Assembly: GCF_000235605.1 (NCBI RefSeq) | Contig: NC_016584.1 | Span: 5,147,151-5,211,150 of the forward strand | Length of the DNA: 64,000 bases | Direction: 5' to 3' | From: Desulfosporosinus orientis DSM 765 | GTDB lineage: Bacteria; Bacillota; Desulfitobacteriia; Desulfitobacteriales; Desulfitobacteriaceae | Shown: positions 1-8,630 of the stretch, piece by piece | Layout: every line of letters starts with the position of its first letter | Numbering within the stretch: position 1 is the first letter of the stretch | Program-made: the position numbers and the translations under genes | The notes under the pieces: model-generated | Seen by the model: only the letters and a program-made list of their open reading frames with translations | What the model was told of the DNA's origin: nothing | Database searches by the model: none

Positions 1-662
1 GGAATATTCTCTTTTAAGCGTCCTGGCCTAGCCGTCATGACATAAACGGAGTCCGCCAAAAAGATAGACTCTTCCACATCATGCGTGATAAATAGAATTG
101 TCTTCTTGGACTCTTCCCATACTTTGAGCAGGATCTCCTGCATAATGCTCCGAGTTTGTGCATCCAAGGCACCAAACGGTTCATCCATTAAGAGTATTTC
201 AGGATCATTTGCCAGCGCCCGGGCAATCGCCACTCGCTGTTTCATCCCCCCGGATAATTGGATCGGGTAGTGTTTCTCAAACCCACTTAACCCAATAAGC
301 TCAAGATAATGTTGTGCCGCTTCTTTACACTGTTTGCGCGAAGTTCCCTTGAGTTTCAAGCCAAAAGCAATATTATCTTCCACGGTTAACCAAGGATAAA
401 GGGTATAGGACTGGAAGACCATACCTCGATCAGAGCCAGGGCCTTTAACCTCATGCCCATCAAGGTAGACCTTTCCCGAGCTTGGTTCTTCTAGTCCCGC
501 CACAATCCTTAAGATAGTGGATTTTCCACACCCTGAAGGACCGAGGATCGTGATAAACTCTCCTTCTTTCACCTTAAAAGACGTACGATCGAGTGCGACC
601 ATCTCGCCTCCCTTGGTCGAAAATACCTTGCCCACTTGGTCAATGACAAGTTTATGATCCAC
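1..662 (-). CDS. ABC transporter ATP-binding protein, NitT/TauT (SsuB/TauB) type, partial
   Basis: The gene runs off the left edge, so its C-terminus is missing. It is the cytoplasmic ATPase of a nitrate/sulfonate/taurine-type importer. Visible motifs in order are Walker A GPSGCGKST (about residues 41-49), the Q-loop in VFQSYTLYPW, the signature LSGGMKQR, Walker B LLMDEPFGALD and the H-loop THD. The start is a GTG at 660-662, preceded by GGAGGGA at good spacing; no ATG fits. The stop of the permease gene (663) abuts this start, so the order is lipoprotein, permease, ATPase in one transcription unit. The substrate cannot be read from the ATPase. Confidence 0.9.
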   Translation of the reverse strand, partial: MDHKLVIDQVGKVFSTKGGEMVALDRTSFKVKEGEFITILGPSGCGKSTILRIVAGLEEPSSGKVYLDGHEVKGPGSDRGMVFQSYTLYPWLTVEDNIAFGLKLKGTSRKQCKEAAQHYLELIGLSGFEKHYPIQLSGGMKQRVAIARALANDPEILLMDEPFGALDAQTRSIMQEILLKVWEESKKTILFITHDVEESIFLADSVYVMTARPGRLKENI

Positions 663-1460
663 TTATACTCCCTCCTTTCTCATCCAAGAGAATGAAGCAC
701 TATAGATGAACTTAAAGATAATGTCAGTCACTAGACCTAGCAAGCCAATAATTATGATTCCCACAAAAATCTTATCCGGTCTTAGGAATCTGGAGGACTG
801 CATGATCATATACCCTAAGCCACTCGATGCCCCAACAATCTCTGCTACAACTAAATACGTCCAAGCCCAACCAAAGGTGATCCTTAAAGTATCAACAATA
901 CCGGGGAGGGATGATGGAAGAATCACTTTGCTAAAGATCTGCGCTTTACTTGCTCCCAGGGTATAAGAAACATCGATTAATTCATTTTGAACATTCTTGG
1001 TCACATCCATAACCATCAGCGTTAATTGAAAGAAGGTCCCAAAGAAAATGACGCTCATTTTTTCCCCTTCATCTAAACCAATCCACAAAATAAACAGAGG
1101 AATGAAGGCAGAAGCCGGCATATAACGAATAAAACCCATTATCGGCTCAAAAAATCCTTCCATAATTCGCAGTGTTCCCATAAGAATTCCTAACGGCACA
1201 CCGATGACGGCAGCCAACAAAAAGCCCAAACCAACCCTTGTAAAACTGATTCCAATATCCTTTAGGATATCCCCTTGAGAAAAAAGATCAATAGCTGTGT
1301 TAATGACCTTACCAGGACTCGGAAGGAAGAGCGGATTCACAATGCCAGAATAACTAAGAAGCGACCAGGTTAAAAGAAATAATATGAAGGCCAAAAGCCC
1401 CGCCGATGAATATAACCCTTTAGAAATTTCCTTTTTCGGAGCGAAAATATTTTTCCACAT
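663..1460 (-). CDS. ABC transporter permease, NitT/TauT (SsuC/TauC) type
   Basis: This is the inner-membrane permease of the importer, 265 aa, about six hydrophobic segments. The cytoplasmic EAA loop that contacts the ATPase is recognisable as LGASKAQIFSKVILPSSLPG. An open frame extends to 1517, but I chose the ATG at 1460 (MWKNIF) because GGGGGAG lies just upstream and the extra residues have no matching ribosome site. It lies between the lipoprotein gene (ends 1532) and the ATPase gene (starts 662). The family takes up sulfonates, taurine, nitrate, thiamine precursors and similar small anions; no finer assignment is possible. Confidence 0.9.
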   Translation of the reverse strand: MWKNIFAPKKEISKGLYSSAGLLAFILFLLTWSLLSYSGIVNPLFLPSPGKVINTAIDLFSQGDILKDIGISFTRVGLGFLLAAVIGVPLGILMGTLRIMEGFFEPIMGFIRYMPASAFIPLFILWIGLDEGEKMSVIFFGTFFQLTLMVMDVTKNVQNELIDVSYTLGASKAQIFSKVILPSSLPGIVDTLRITFGWAWTYLVVAEIVGASSGLGYMIMQSSRFLRPDKIFVGIIIIGLLGLVTDIIFKFIYSASFSWMRKEGV

Positions 1461-1531
1461 CACGACTCCCCCTTTCAATTTATTAATAACACTAAATAAG
1501 GAGGCCCTTGCGGGCACTCCTTATTTCATTC

Positions 1532-2542
1532 CTATAGTCCTTCAACAAACTTGGGATTGACAATGCTTTCCGGAGTAATGGCCTTATCGATTACCTTTTG
1601 TTCCAAGTAGAAGTTTATATCGTTCTTTGTAAACTCATAAACTGAACCCGGGTTTGCACTTGTTCCAAATAATTTCTTGTTGTCATCTTTGTTAAAGAAC
1701 TTGAGACCAGGAACTGTCGAGGTAAACTCTTTCACATCAATTTTTAAGCCTTTAGCCATAATTTGATCCGATTCATCCTTATTAGCTTTCCAATAGTCCA
1801 TGGCGTCTGCCAAGGCAGCAACAAAGGCTTTTACATCATCCGGGCGTTTTTCAATTACTTCATTTCTAAAGCTAATACTGTCCATGATAATTCCCGAAAG
1901 CTCCTTAGTCGAAACTAACACTTTACCGTTGGCGCTTGCTCCTTTAGAAAGCCAAGGTTCCCAAGTTACCGCTGCATCGACTTTACCAGCAATAAAAGCA
2001 GCTCCGGCATCTCCAGCTGACATAGGTACTACCGTAACATCTTTATCGGTAAGACCGGCTTTTTTCAGCTCAGTCATCATTAACAATTGACTGGTTGAAC
2101 CAACTTCATAAGCAACTTTCTTACCTTTTAAGTCGGCAGGGGATTGAATGTCTTTCTTGGCCAGGATTCCGTCCCCACCGTTAGAATCATCGAGCATCCA
2201 TACAACCTGAACGGGAACTCCAGCTGCGGCCAGGGTAACCTGAACATCTTGAGCTGTCGCCATGCCATCAACTTTACCACCGGCTAACGCTTGCTTACGC
2301 TCTGCTAAACCGTCAACAATGCTTAACTCAACATCAACTCCATGTTTCTTAAAAAAGCCTTTTTCCTGAGCCAGGAATAAGGGGCCATAACCGGTCCAGG
2401 TCGGTAAGGTTACTTTTAAGGGGGCTTTTGGGGCAGTTGCTTGTCCTTCCTGAGTTTTCTGCCCAGCAGTACTCGATGCACCACAGCCCGCTAAACTTAG
2501 CATCAGAACCAGGGCTAGAACTAGGGCTAAAATCTTTTTCAT
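1532..2542 (-). CDS. ABC transporter substrate-binding lipoprotein, SsuA/TauA-like
   Basis: A 336-aa extracytoplasmic solute-binding protein. The N-terminus is a lipoprotein signal peptide (MKK, hydrophobic run, lipobox LAGC with Cys20), so it should be anchored to the outer face of the membrane. The mature part has the NMT1/TauA fold signature, including a segment 'WTGYGPLFLAQEKGFFKKHG' near residues 49-68 that is typical of aliphatic-sulfonate/taurine binders. It heads the three-gene importer. The aminotransferase and dehydrogenase genes just upstream suggest that the imported compound, or its product, is transaminated or oxidised; that link is inference. Confidence 0.9.
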   Translation of the reverse strand: MKKILALVLALVLMLSLAGCGASSTAGQKTQEGQATAPKAPLKVTLPTWTGYGPLFLAQEKGFFKKHGVDVELSIVDGLAERKQALAGGKVDGMATAQDVQVTLAAAGVPVQVVWMLDDSNGGDGILAKKDIQSPADLKGKKVAYEVGSTSQLLMMTELKKAGLTDKDVTVVPMSAGDAGAAFIAGKVDAAVTWEPWLSKGASANGKVLVSTKELSGIIMDSISFRNEVIEKRPDDVKAFVAALADAMDYWKANKDESDQIMAKGLKIDVKEFTSTVPGLKFFNKDDNKKLFGTSANPGSVYEFTKNDINFYLEQKVIDKAITPESIVNPKFVEGL

Positions 2543-2574
2543 TGTTCCTCACTTCTCCTCTTTATAGGTTTCAC

Positions 2575-3681
2575 TTAACGAATTATTTCTTTTAAGACAT
2601 TTACAAAAGTATGTACTCCCTCCTTCTTTCCTACGGATACCCTAATGGCTGTATCCAGGCCGTAACCTTTCAGCATTCTTACAATAACCCCATGCTCGGC
2701 TAATTTTTGGAAGATGACGCTGCTGTCCATTTGGGTATCTACAAAAACGAAATTCGTGTCACTTTTAAGGTACGGCAATCCCAGTTCTTCAAAGGCCTCA
2801 TACATCAATTCTTTGCCCTGATGATTAAGCGCCCTGGCTTCTTGAAGATATTCAATGTCCTCTAAGCTGGCTAATGCTCCCGCCTGGACAACAGCATTGA
2901 CATTAAAGGGCGGACGAACATGGTTTATAGCCTCAATCACTTCCGTTGTCCCAAGACCATATCCAAGGCGCGCACCGGCCAAAGAATAAGCCTTAGAAAA
3001 GGTGCGGACCACAAAGAGAAACTTATGCTCCTTTAAATAACGAACGCCGGATTCAAACTCGGGTGAGACAACATATTCTTGGTAGGCTTCATCAATAACA
3101 ACCAGAATATGATCCGGTATTTTGCTTAAAAAATTCACAAGTTTAGTTTTAGGAATGCTAGTACCCGTTGGATTGTTGGGATTACACAGAAAAATGGCCT
3201 TAGTCTTTGAGGTTACTTTGCTAAGTATATCTTCTAAATCATAAGAGTAATCTTCTTTCATTTCAGAAAAAACCGGTTTAGCGCCCATTAGATTCGTCGC
3301 CGCAAGGTATTGTATGAAACTCAGTTTCGGGATAATGACCTCATCCTCAGGCTCCAAAAACGTTTGGGCTATAAGGATAATCATCTCATCAGCACCATTG
3401 GAAAGAATAACCTGTTTTGAACTGACTCCCTCGATCTCGGCAATCTTCTTCATGATCGAGTCCCCTGCTGAGCTGGGATAAAGGTTCAACTGACTCAGTG
3501 AATCCTGCATCGCTTGGATTGCTTTAGGCGATGGACCTAACGGACTTTCATTAAAGGATAGTTTATAGACTGTCTCCCGGACAAGAACCTCTTTAATCTC
3601 TTCGACCGGCAGATCTGCTAGCTCGCACTTATAAGGTGTTAACTTAGGATAAACCTTGCGGACAATGTTATTGACATCCAT
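2575..3681 (-). CDS. Class I/II aminotransferase, HisC-like
   Basis: A 368-aa PLP-dependent aminotransferase of the histidinol-phosphate aminotransferase branch. The PLP-lysine motif is FSKAYSLAGARLGYG; other family marks are LSFNESPLGPSP near the N-terminus, CNPNNPTG and IDEAYQEY. The open frame extends to 3774, but the ATG at 3681 has GGGGAGAAGGAGAG upstream and avoids overlap with the GldA-like gene, so I use it. No other his genes are present, so a histidine role is unsupported. With the GldA-like dehydrogenase it resembles the aminotransferase/hydroxy-acid dehydrogenase pairing of E. coli ybdL/ybdH. The substrate is unknown. Confidence 0.85.
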   Translation of the reverse strand: MDVNNIVRKVYPKLTPYKCELADLPVEEIKEVLVRETVYKLSFNESPLGPSPKAIQAMQDSLSQLNLYPSSAGDSIMKKIAEIEGVSSKQVILSNGADEMIILIAQTFLEPEDEVIIPKLSFIQYLAATNLMGAKPVFSEMKEDYSYDLEDILSKVTSKTKAIFLCNPNNPTGTSIPKTKLVNFLSKIPDHILVVIDEAYQEYVVSPEFESGVRYLKEHKFLFVVRTFSKAYSLAGARLGYGLGTTEVIEAINHVRPPFNVNAVVQAGALASLEDIEYLQEARALNHQGKELMYEAFEELGLPYLKSDTNFVFVDTQMDSSVIFQKLAEHGVIVRMLKGYGLDTAIRVSVGKKEGVHTFVNVLKEIIR

Positions 3682-3727
3682 TGAAATCTCTCCTTCTCCC
3701 CGCAAAGCAATAAACTGCTTAAAATTA

Positions 3728-4822
3728 TTAAAGAGCTGTGTGCCCCAGTTGATCTGCCCTGCGAATTCCATCAATCACCATTTGTGGGGTCACTTCAAAG
3801 GGCATATTCGCCATATCCTCAATCCCGACGGTAACGCTGCCAAGTGTTTGCCATTGTTCTTCCGAAATACGTGAAGAATCAATCCCCATATCGCCTAAGG
3901 TACAGGGTAAATTCACTTGTTTATAGTAAGCAATTACGTCCAATATTTCTTCATCTGGACGACCTTCCATAGCCAACTGGGTCAAGATTCCAAAGGCAAC
4001 AATTTCCCCATGATACACCTCATGAGCCTCCGGAAAAATCGTAAGCCCTGAATAGACAGCATGAGCTCCGGCCGTCCGACAATCATCTCCGCCGTAGTTA
4101 CTGATATTACCGCTCACAGCGATAATGGCATCGATAATGTCTTCGAGTTCCTTGGAAACAACCCCCTTATGTATCGACTCGGCTGCACGTTTTCCTTCCT
4201 TTAATAAAAGTTCATAAACAAATCGTGCTAACTCAACGGCACCACAGTTAAAAGCATTCGGTACCGCTTTTTGGTTCGAAGCCTTGGATTCAAACCATTT
4301 TGCCAACGTATCGCCGATCCCAGAAATTAGATATCGCACAGGTGCTTCAAGGATAATTTGAGTATCTACTAAGATCAGATCTGGATTTTTGGATTTACGA
4401 CTGATCTCTAGAAACTCTCCCTTATCATCATAGAGAATGGATATACAAGTTCCTGCGGCACAGGTCGAGGCAATCGTGGGAATTGTAATCACCGGAAGGT
4501 CTAGCAGGTATCCCAATGCTTTAACGGTGTCAAGTGCTTTTCCACCACCGGCAACTAACAGAACATCGGGTTGAAACTCCTCAACTTGATTTTTTAGGTT
4601 GTAAATATTACGTTTACTACATTCACCTCCATACCAAATAGGGGGAAGCATCTCCAAACCATGTTGCGAAAGGTCTTTAGTTATCGGTGCAGATACAATC
4701 GATAGTGATGTTTTGCCACCAAATAAGCAAACCTTTTTGCCAAAAGGGGCTACATAGTCACCGATTTGGCCGATCAAACCTTCTCCTCGAATATATTTAC
4801 CATGTCCGAAAACTATTTTCAT
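3728..4822 (-). CDS. Iron-containing alcohol dehydrogenase, GldA/YbdH-like
   Basis: A 364-aa NAD-dependent dehydrogenase of the glycerol dehydrogenase family. Visible are the nucleotide-binding AGGGKALDTVK, the TIPTIASTCA segment, and likely metal ligands: Asp in GIGDTLAKW, His in AGAHAVYSGL and His in VYHGEIVAFG. A TTG start at 4843 is possible, but the ATG at 4822 gives the usual family N-terminus (MKIVFGHGKYIRG). The next gene, the aminotransferase, starts 46 bases downstream. E. coli YbdH (HcxA) in this family reduces 2-oxo acids, so a hydroxy-acid/oxo-acid role feeding the transaminase is plausible. Glycerol as substrate is not supported by any neighbour. Confidence 0.85.
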   Translation of the reverse strand: MKIVFGHGKYIRGEGLIGQIGDYVAPFGKKVCLFGGKTSLSIVSAPITKDLSQHGLEMLPPIWYGGECSKRNIYNLKNQVEEFQPDVLLVAGGGKALDTVKALGYLLDLPVITIPTIASTCAAGTCISILYDDKGEFLEISRKSKNPDLILVDTQIILEAPVRYLISGIGDTLAKWFESKASNQKAVPNAFNCGAVELARFVYELLLKEGKRAAESIHKGVVSKELEDIIDAIIAVSGNISNYGGDDCRTAGAHAVYSGLTIFPEAHEVYHGEIVAFGILTQLAMEGRPDEEILDVIAYYKQVNLPCTLGDMGIDSSRISEEQWQTLGSVTVGIEDMANMPFEVTPQMVIDGIRRADQLGHTAL

Positions 4823-5067
4823 TATTATGTCCCTGACTTTCAAGAGGATTTATACACTTACCTGCATATTTAATCAAACTGATTCTATTTTAGGAGGATT
4901 TCAACAGCCTGTCAACCATTAAAATTTAATCGTCTGTAACTATGAGATTGCATTACCTCATAATTGAAAAATATAAAGAAGACCCGGCTGTACCGAGCCT
5001 TTTATGGAACTTCGTTCCATTAAACCTGTTTTTGACCACTTTTATGTCCCAAAATATAATAAATCAA

Positions 5068-5125
5068 TAAAGTAAGGGCATTGTCCACTAAACTTTCTAG
5101 CGAACAATACCCTTACTTTATTTTA
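5068..5125. repeat. Imperfect inverted repeat (hairpin) downstream of trxA
   Basis: AATAAAGTAAGGGCATTGT and ACAATACCCTTACTTTATT form a 19-bp stem with one mismatch around an 18-base loop. It could end transcription coming from trxA or from the other side, but it has no clear T-run for either strand. The right arm matches the ppdK terminator region at 25750-25775. Confidence 0.6.
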
Positions 5126-5206
5126 TGGCCAAATTTCTCAAGCCATTGGTATATGAGGCTTTTCGAGCTTAAACCAACCGTCTTTAAGCCTTACTTCAAT
5201 TGGTCC

Positions 5207-5286
5207 TTGTTGATACAGCAGCCTGAGCCACAGCATCATAATAGACCAATAACTGTTTTTTCACATTATGGAACACTTCCTCTAAC
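5207..5286. repeat. Degenerate ~80-bp element, copy 1
   Basis: The plus strand reads ttgttgatacagcagcctgag ... ttttttcacattatggaacacttcct. The same two modules with a variable middle recur at 11117-11190 and 14162-14240. The first module resembles the end of ppdK (25830-25852); the second module does not. Confidence 0.5.
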
Positions 5287-5346
5287 AACTTATCTATTTT
5301 ATAACTACCTTCTCTGAAGATCAGCATAAGAACATATTTTATATGG

Positions 5347-5655
5347 TTAGCCAATCATATTAATAATTTTGGGTTTTTGTTGTAGTCCTTTAACCCGAGT
5401 TACCTCTTGACCGTCGTTAAAAACGATCATGGTTGGATAGCTTTCCACACCATATTTTTCCACAGCCTCTTTGTTGGCATCAAAATCTACGGTTACGATT
5501 TCTACGCCACCAACACTTTTAGCTACATCTTTTAATACAAAACCTAACATTTTGCAAGGACCACAGGTTTTAGAATAGAAATCCACTAATACCTTACCCT
5601 GTTTAACCAGTTGATCTAATTCTTCACCATTAATTTCTCTAACTTCAACCGCCAT
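5347..5655 (-). CDS. Thioredoxin-like protein
   Basis: A 102-aa single-domain thioredoxin. The redox motif CGPC is at about residues 31-34 and the cis-proline segment is SYPT. The Trp that usually precedes CGPC is Thr here (SKTCGPCK), as in some clostridial thioredoxins that serve dedicated enzymes. The ATG at 5655 is preceded by AAGGGTG; a GTG three codons upstream is too close to the ribosome site. The gene begins 18 bases after the reductase-like gene, so the two form a transcription unit. A general protein-disulfide reductant in the cytoplasm is the default role; service to the neighbouring sulfotransferase is speculative. Confidence 0.9.
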   Translation of the reverse strand: MAVEVREINGEELDQLVKQGKVLVDFYSKTCGPCKMLGFVLKDVAKSVGGVEIVTVDFDANKEAVEKYGVESYPTMIVFNDGQEVTRVKGLQQKPKIINMIG

Positions 5656-5673
5656 TTTATTCACCCTTTGTTC

Positions 5674-6591
5674 TTAGTTTAGTTTTTCAATATATTTTGC
5701 TGCCGATAGAGCAGCGATGGCACCGTCACTGCACGCGGTAATAACTTGTCTTAGGTGCTTACTGGTAATATCACCAGCTCCGTAGATGCCTGGTACCTTG
5801 GTAGCCATAAATGCGTCAGTCTCGATATAGCCATAATCGTTTACAATGCACAATACCTTAAAGGCATCTGCTGTGGGCTGTAAACCGATGTATTCGAAGG
5901 CCCCGTCTGCGTTAACGGTGATTTCTTGACCTGTTTTGGTGGACTTAGCCTTTAACCCTGCAAATTTATCAGCACCTAAGAATTCTAAGATATTATAATA
6001 CTCATAAATTTTCACATTGGGGAGTACTCTTAATTTATCACAAGCCCCTGGGTCTGCAGTCAGGTTGAATAGGGTAACAACCGTTACTTCTTCTGCTAAA
6101 CTTGCTAAGTAAATAGCTTCTTCCACCGCCGAGTTACCACCGCCAATAACGATCACCTTTTTATTAAGGTAGTGGGGTCCATCGCAAATAGCACACCAGC
6201 TAATAGAGGAACCTGCAAAATTCAGTTCACCTGGGACCCCGAGCATCCTTGGCTTAGTGCCGGTAGCAATAATAACAGCCTTTGCTTCAAAGGTTTGACC
6301 CTCTTCGCAGATAAGTTTTTTAATTATTCCTTCTGACTCAATGGAAGTTATTGTGCCATAGTCAAAAGTAACCCCTAGTTCTTGGGTATGCTCAAACATT
6401 TTTATGGCTAGTTCTGCACCATTAATGGTTCCCATCCCGGTATAGTTTTGAATTTCAAAGGTATTAACGATTTGCCCTCCGGGAGCCAATTTATCTAAAA
6501 GCAGCACATTCAAATTTGCCCTTGCCGCATAAATAGCAGCAGTCATACCAGCAGGTCCCGAACCTATAATAGCTAGATCATACATTGCCAT
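5674..6591 (-). CDS. Thioredoxin-reductase-like FAD flavoprotein
   Basis: A 305-aa member of the low-molecular-weight thioredoxin reductase family. The FAD-binding GSGPAGMTAA is at residues 11-20, the redox-active CAIC at 133-136, the second dinucleotide fold GGGNSAVEEA near 150-159, and the C-terminal FAD motif GIYGAGDI. Where NADPH-dependent enzymes carry HRRxxxR for the 2'-phosphate, this protein has VTLFNLTADPG (about 172-182), so NADPH specificity is not supported. NADH or another donor is possible. The ATG at 6591 has GGAGGGAAA upstream. The thioredoxin gene follows directly. The gene is separated from the sulfotransferase by a strong terminator. Confidence 0.88.
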   Translation of the reverse strand: MAMYDLAIIGSGPAGMTAAIYAARANLNVLLLDKLAPGGQIVNTFEIQNYTGMGTINGAELAIKMFEHTQELGVTFDYGTITSIESEGIIKKLICEEGQTFEAKAVIIATGTKPRMLGVPGELNFAGSSISWCAICDGPHYLNKKVIVIGGGNSAVEEAIYLASLAEEVTVVTLFNLTADPGACDKLRVLPNVKIYEYYNILEFLGADKFAGLKAKSTKTGQEITVNADGAFEYIGLQPTADAFKVLCIVNDYGYIETDAFMATKVPGIYGAGDITSKHLRQVITACSDGAIAALSAAKYIEKLN

Positions 6592-6673
6592 TTAATTTCC
6601 CTCCAAATGGAATGTTTCAATTGATAATAACATGACTCTAACAGCCAACTTTATATTTAATGGACCCTCCATA

Positions 6674-6706
6674 GAAAAAGCACTAAAGTAACATTAGTGC
6701 TTTTTC
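6674..6706 (-). terminator. Rho-independent terminator after the sulfotransferase gene
   Basis: A perfect 13-bp stem GAAAAAGCACTAA/TTAGTGCTTTTTC around a 7-base loop, immediately after the stop at 6720. The A/T runs on both sides make it potentially bidirectional. It separates the trx pair from the sulfotransferase unit. Confidence 0.85.
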
Positions 6707-6719
6707 TTTAGTCACTAGA

Positions 6720-8585
6720 TTAAAACTCAACTATAACACCAGTTTCATACTTATACTCGTCTACGATTAAAGATATTTTAAATTCACCAGCTAACCCTTC
6801 AGCGCTGATGGGGAATTCTACCGCCCGTTCGTCACTCTCTTGGAAAGTACCTACACACATAGCCATAAATGGACGCTTTGTTGTTGGCACGTAGTAACTG
6901 TGAGTGGTCTCCCCTTCAAGCTGGAGCAGAACCATTTGGCCTTTTTCAAAGGTTGCTTTGAAGATCAATCTATCTTCCTCCAGGCCTAGTTTGACATTAT
7001 ATTTTTCTGGTACTATGCCGCCTTCCTCTGTAGGAGGAATAGTTGTAAACTCTTCGGTAACACCCAGAGTCCCCAATAACTCACCTTTTCCTAGAGTTAG
7101 TACATCCTCATGACAATAAAGCTTTAATTTTTCTGCACGATAGTAGTTAGCTGGTAATTGCATTTCATACATTACCACATCGTCTTTGAGCTCCACAGTG
7201 ATGGAATTAAATACAACATTTTCCTTATCTTCGCCTCTAACACCTACCGGAGGTTTATCAAGGGCCTCTCCGTTTAAAGTACCAATACCACCTGAATGTA
7301 CCAAGTAGTGACCTTCACTGTAGTATTCTACGTTACTGATATAACAAGAGTAGAATTCCGCTCCTCTTTCTTTACCATATTGCCATACTTGTTCAATTTC
7401 CATTTTGTCAGTATCAATTCTGTATCTTACCCCACGGGTGAAATTTTCCTTAGCTGGTATATATCTTTCTTTAACTTTAGCTCGCCAGTGACCGTTGTCT
7501 AAAGCCATGATATCGCCATCTGGCAGTACGACACATGCGTGTTGCTCGTATTGCCAATCAAAATCGCCTTCACCTGCCGGCTTAAAGAAATACTTATTAA
7601 CTAACTCTTGAGGCCAACCTTCAGGGTCACCAATAACCCAATTCAATGCACCCGTTTCATAGTCAATGTTGATAATGATATCCTGGTGCCGACCGGATAA
7701 AGTTAGGGAGTTGGTCTTCTTATCGTACCAAACAGCATTGTTGTGGAACCAGTCATGGGCATCTTGGCTGCCTGAACCGCCTACATCTTGAGGCAGTACT
7801 TTTTGGTAGTCCCAAGTTTTAAGAATTTGACCGGTTTTTCGATCCACTAATGCTAACATATCTTCCACTGTACCCCTGGGGAGATCTTGGGTTAACATCA
7901 ACAGGTTACCATCTTCCATTTCAAATGCATCATGGTGATAACCGCTCGGCAGACGATATTCTTTATAGATTTTACCAATCATACCCATCTCGTAGGTGCC
8001 CGTTACATGGTATGGAGGAGCAACCAAACGATTGTCACCAACTAACAAGCGGCCATTCTCTAATCGCATTAAATCCCAACACAGGTTTAATGTATTGTAC
8101 CAACGAGCATCTCCCAGGTAATCATAGCCCGCAGTAAAAGCCTCAGATGTAGGAGTAACAAACATGATATTATCTTCAAAATATTCGGCAGTAGTTGTAA
8201 CCTTAGTTGGTAGCTTTAGTTTATCTGGTGCTGCTTCTGTTTGAATAATAAGCAAGTTTTTCTCGCCATTGCCCAAAACTAATTCTACTTGGTTAGCATA
8301 ATCTGCATAAAGCCCATAAATAGGAATCATGTGCTCAGTGGCTTCGGGAAACTTAAAGCTAATATCCCCAGCCTTCTCTTTACCTTTAACCGTGACAGCT
8401 ACAGAAGTGGGTTCTGCTGTTTTAAACATCACCAGAGCTGTTAAAGGAGCAACAAGGTACGGATTTAATTTTACATAGGGATTATCAAAGGTATATTTCC
8501 CTTTATGATATTCTGCCAACCAAGCTTGCTCGGCTTGGTATTGCTCGGTAATAATGTGATCAAATTGTCTAAACAAAACAGACAT
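6720..8585 (-). CDS. Arylsulfate sulfotransferase (AssT/ASST family), no signal peptide
   Basis: A 621-aa protein of the PAPS-independent arylsulfotransferase family, which moves sulfate from a phenolic sulfate ester to another phenol through a sulfo-histidine. The N-terminal beta domain contains NPYLVAPLTALVMF (about 41-54), like the family's NP...PLTALV entry. Propeller-type segments follow, with His-rich motifs YHHDAFEMEDGN (~216), HDWFHNNAVWYD (~277), LSGRHQDII (~297) and YEQHACVVLPDGD (~346) as candidates for the catalytic His. E. coli-type AssT is exported; this one has no signal peptide and should be cytoplasmic. TGATTTTCCTCCTT upstream (GGAGG on the coding strand) fixes the ATG. The anion transporter gene lies 45 bases upstream on the same strand. 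Confidence 0.85.
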   Translation of the reverse strand: MSVLFRQFDHIITEQYQAEQAWLAEYHKGKYTFDNPYVKLNPYLVAPLTALVMFKTAEPTSVAVTVKGKEKAGDISFKFPEATEHMIPIYGLYADYANQVELVLGNGEKNLLIIQTEAAPDKLKLPTKVTTTAEYFEDNIMFVTPTSEAFTAGYDYLGDARWYNTLNLCWDLMRLENGRLLVGDNRLVAPPYHVTGTYEMGMIGKIYKEYRLPSGYHHDAFEMEDGNLLMLTQDLPRGTVEDMLALVDRKTGQILKTWDYQKVLPQDVGGSGSQDAHDWFHNNAVWYDKKTNSLTLSGRHQDIIINIDYETGALNWVIGDPEGWPQELVNKYFFKPAGEGDFDWQYEQHACVVLPDGDIMALDNGHWRAKVKERYIPAKENFTRGVRYRIDTDKMEIEQVWQYGKERGAEFYSCYISNVEYYSEGHYLVHSGGIGTLNGEALDKPPVGVRGEDKENVVFNSITVELKDDVVMYEMQLPANYYRAEKLKLYCHEDVLTLGKGELLGTLGVTEEFTTIPPTEEGGIVPEKYNVKLGLEEDRLIFKATFEKGQMVLLQLEGETTHSYYVPTTKRPFMAMCVGTFQESDERAVEFPISAEGLAGEFKISLIVDEYKYETGVIVEF

Positions 8586-8630
8586 TTGATTTTCCTCCTT
8601 ATATTGTTTATTTAAAGATCAGTTTGTATC

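Larger units (their letters stand above)
4823..5346. other. Intergenic region with ppdK-3'-end-like remnant
   Basis: No convincing gene. Near 5014-5028 there is a small TGGAAC/GTTCCA hairpin. From about 5103 to 5233 the plus strand is colinear with 25751-25858: terminator arm 'aatacccttrctttatttta', then the last codons of ppdK ('cttcrattggtctttgttgata', 'gcctgag'), with indels and substitutions that destroy the frame. It therefore looks like a decayed copy of the ppdK 3' end plus its terminator. Small ORFs here on the plus strand are chance. Confidence 0.6.

Noticed and set aside
2575-3681. Naming the aminotransferase hisC
   Set aside because: The fold fits HisC, but no histidine genes are near and the context is a transporter plus dehydrogenase. 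Substrate specificity is not readable.
3728-4822. Calling the dehydrogenase glycerol dehydrogenase (gldA)
   Set aside because: The family is right, but the context has no glycerol or dihydroxyacetone genes and paralogues such as YbdH act on oxo acids.
5081-5317. 78-codon plus-strand frame
   Set aside because: It runs through the ppdK-like remnant and the hairpin; there is no ribosome site.
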